64,000 nucleotides of DNA from Antedon mediterranea. Taxonomy: Eukaryota > Echinodermata > Crinoidea > Comatulida > Antedonidae. The notes under the pieces are model-generated. The model was not told where the DNA came from, ran no database searches, and saw only the letters and a program-made list of their open reading frames with translations. A program made the translations under genes and the position numbers. The first letter of the stretch is position 1. Every line of letters begins with the position of its first letter. Positions 63,293 through 64,000 of this stretch are shown here, piece by piece. The stretch is taken from contig NC_092674.1 in the NCBI RefSeq assembly GCF_964355755.1, forward strand, positions 5,711,001 to 5,775,000, in the 5' to 3' direction.

Positions 63293-64000
63293 GTATGTTT
63301 TATTCATAATGTGTTAACTTTACATATTTATGTCCATAGAACAATGAGACTTTACAATAAATAGCAGGGAATAGCCGATTATTAATTTTTTAAATCAAGG
63401 ATTACTTTTGGGCGTACAAAGCGGAAAAATCTAGCAAAGTATTAAAAAATAATCAATTGCCGGAAAAATACTTTAATAAGTACCAATAATGATCGGTAGT
63501 TCATTTTGAAAACATAAAAACAGATGCTAGGAAAAAGAAACACAAAATCAGCCAAGATTAAAGAGAACCTCCTGATCGGAAATCAAATGTTTTTCATTAA
63601 ATACAAAGACATCCAATGATTTAAAATTTTTTTTTTTCATCTTTGTTTATAACCTTTTTCTGTGCATAAAGTTTGTTTTTAATTGAGGTGATTATTCAAC
63701 ATCTGTGTATAGATAAATCTATGGCCAAAAAAAGTGAGGAATTTTCTATAACATGAAATTGTGCGTTTTTCTTTCAAAGACAGTTATACCATAAATAATG
63801 CGAAATTCTAATCTCAATGAAATGTTGAATTTAATGTTTTTCTTCACTTAAAATATTTACAAATTATTTATACACCACAAATATTATGCACATGAAAGCT
63901 TTTGAGAATTTCCAAATGGTTGTATTTAAATAATTAATCGTAAAGTAACAGAACAAAGAATGTCTTTGTCTACAAGCAATAACATTTTTAATGTTTTTGA
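63293..64000. other. Intron (partial)
   Basis: AT-rich sequence after the donor at 63293, running off the window. No further exon is seen. Confidence 0.45.

Overview
This is an AT-rich (roughly one third GC by eye) eukaryotic window. It has long non-coding stretches, spliceosomal exon boundaries and many short dispersed repeats. No long intact open reading frame is present, and I see no rRNA, CRISPR array or prokaryotic gene organisation. The repeat types (TA-flanked MITEs, tRNA-derived SINEs, LINE 3' ends, a hAT-like element) and the frequent AGGCCT-type words suggest a marine invertebrate, perhaps a deuterostome such as an echinoderm. That placement is an inference from texture, not a match to a named species.

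The best-supported gene lies on the + strand in the right third. Three exons (43040-43259, 55751-55896, 63184-63292) have good splice sites and mutually compatible phases (1 into 1, 0 into 0). Joined, they encode the first ~158 residues of a hydrophilic, mostly disordered protein: a basic N-terminus, a proline run and a Ser/Thr/Glu-rich stretch. The gene continues beyond the window. I do not recognise the family. The introns are about 12.5 kb and 7.3 kb and hold most of the repeats on that side. A fourth exon-like block (56874-56996) inside the second intron would bring in an immediate in-frame stop, so it may be a poison exon or a decayed exon. Upstream, a 70-nt exon (29593-29662, +) has excellent splice sites, but its phase does not connect it to the downstream start codon. 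Weaker coding candidates are at about 36-210 (+), 46892-46941 (+) and 54575-54952 (-).

Layout: 1-210 possible exon; 211-10600 unannotated AT-rich DNA with one (TA)n tract; 10.6-16.2 kb several SINEs and MITEs, partly nested; 16.2-24.5 kb mostly featureless, with one perfect hairpin; 24.9-26.3 kb a 1341-bp transposon with terminal inverted repeats and a 6-bp target duplication; 27.5-28.5 kb repeat copies and a truncated LINE 3' end; 31.7-35.0 kb a near-perfect tandem duplication differing by a 159-bp indel; 39.2-39.9 kb a nested LINE scrap and a dense cluster of TTAATCC words; 43-64 kb the three-exon gene with MITEs, SINEs and hairpins in its introns.

The most interesting items are the unrecognised gene and its candidate poison exon, the TTAATCC cluster, the tandem duplication, and the nested insertion events that give relative ages of repeat families. 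I found no convincing undescribed multi-gene system here.
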